A model generated the notes under the pieces. The model was given only the letters and a program-made list of their open reading frames with translations. It ran no database searches and was not told the origin of the DNA. DNA of 6,113 nt from Nocardioides sp. (GTDB taxonomy: Bacteria > Actinomycetota > Actinomycetes > Propionibacteriales > Nocardioidaceae): positions 61,469-67,581 of the forward strand of contig DOWL01000111.1 of NCBI GenBank assembly GCA_003519585.1, written 5' to 3'. A program made the translations under genes and the position numbers. Positions 6,099 to 6,113 of the stretch are shown one piece after another. Within the stretch, counting starts at the first letter, position 1. Every line of letters starts with the position of its first letter.

Positions 6099-6113
6099 CC
6101 GCCGGACGTGGGT
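6099..6113. other. 15-nt tail after the allG-like stop
   Basis: Too short to interpret. It contains no visible hairpin, so there is no evidence that the rightward operon ends here. A GTG at 6108-6110 could be the start of another gene, but nothing in the window supports or excludes that. Confidence 0.3.

Overview
The window is GC-rich (roughly 70%), densely packed, and uses GTG starts, stop/start overlaps and a probable leaderless start. All of this fits a high-GC actinobacterium. A Nocardioides-like member of the Propionibacteriales is my guess, from overall style only; there is no rRNA or other taxonomic marker. I see no mobile element, CRISPR array, tRNA or rRNA.

Two divergent operons share a 147-bp intergenic control region (2531-2677). 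Leftward (minus strand) run an NCS2 nucleobase permease of the RutG/UraA uracil type (1160-2530), then the FAD-binding subunit of a molybdenum hydroxylase of the xanthine/CO dehydrogenase family (316-1152), then its [2Fe-2S] subunit (1-319, cut by the window edge). The catalytic molybdopterin subunit would be expected just beyond the left edge. Rightward (plus strand) run three translationally coupled genes: a DUF2877/AllH protein (2678-3328), an FdrA/AllF protein (3325-4704) and a DUF1116/AllG protein (4701-6098). Together these three families make up the unusual oxamate carbamoyltransferase of E. coli (AllFGH), which phosphorolyses a ureido acid (oxalurate) to carbamoyl phosphate plus an amide acid (oxamate).

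Read together, the locus looks like nucleobase catabolism: import, hydroxylation of the ring by a molybdoenzyme, and, after ring opening by enzymes not in the window, recovery of carbamoyl phosphate. The conventional reading is purine breakdown via oxalurate. The permease, however, is of the pyrimidine type. That raises a second, more novel reading: oxidative uracil breakdown (uracil to barbiturate to ureidomalonate), with the AllFGH-like complex acting on ureidomalonate, the one-carbon-longer homologue of oxalurate, to give malonamate and carbamoyl phosphate. The sequence supports the gene families strongly. The substrate assignment is inference.
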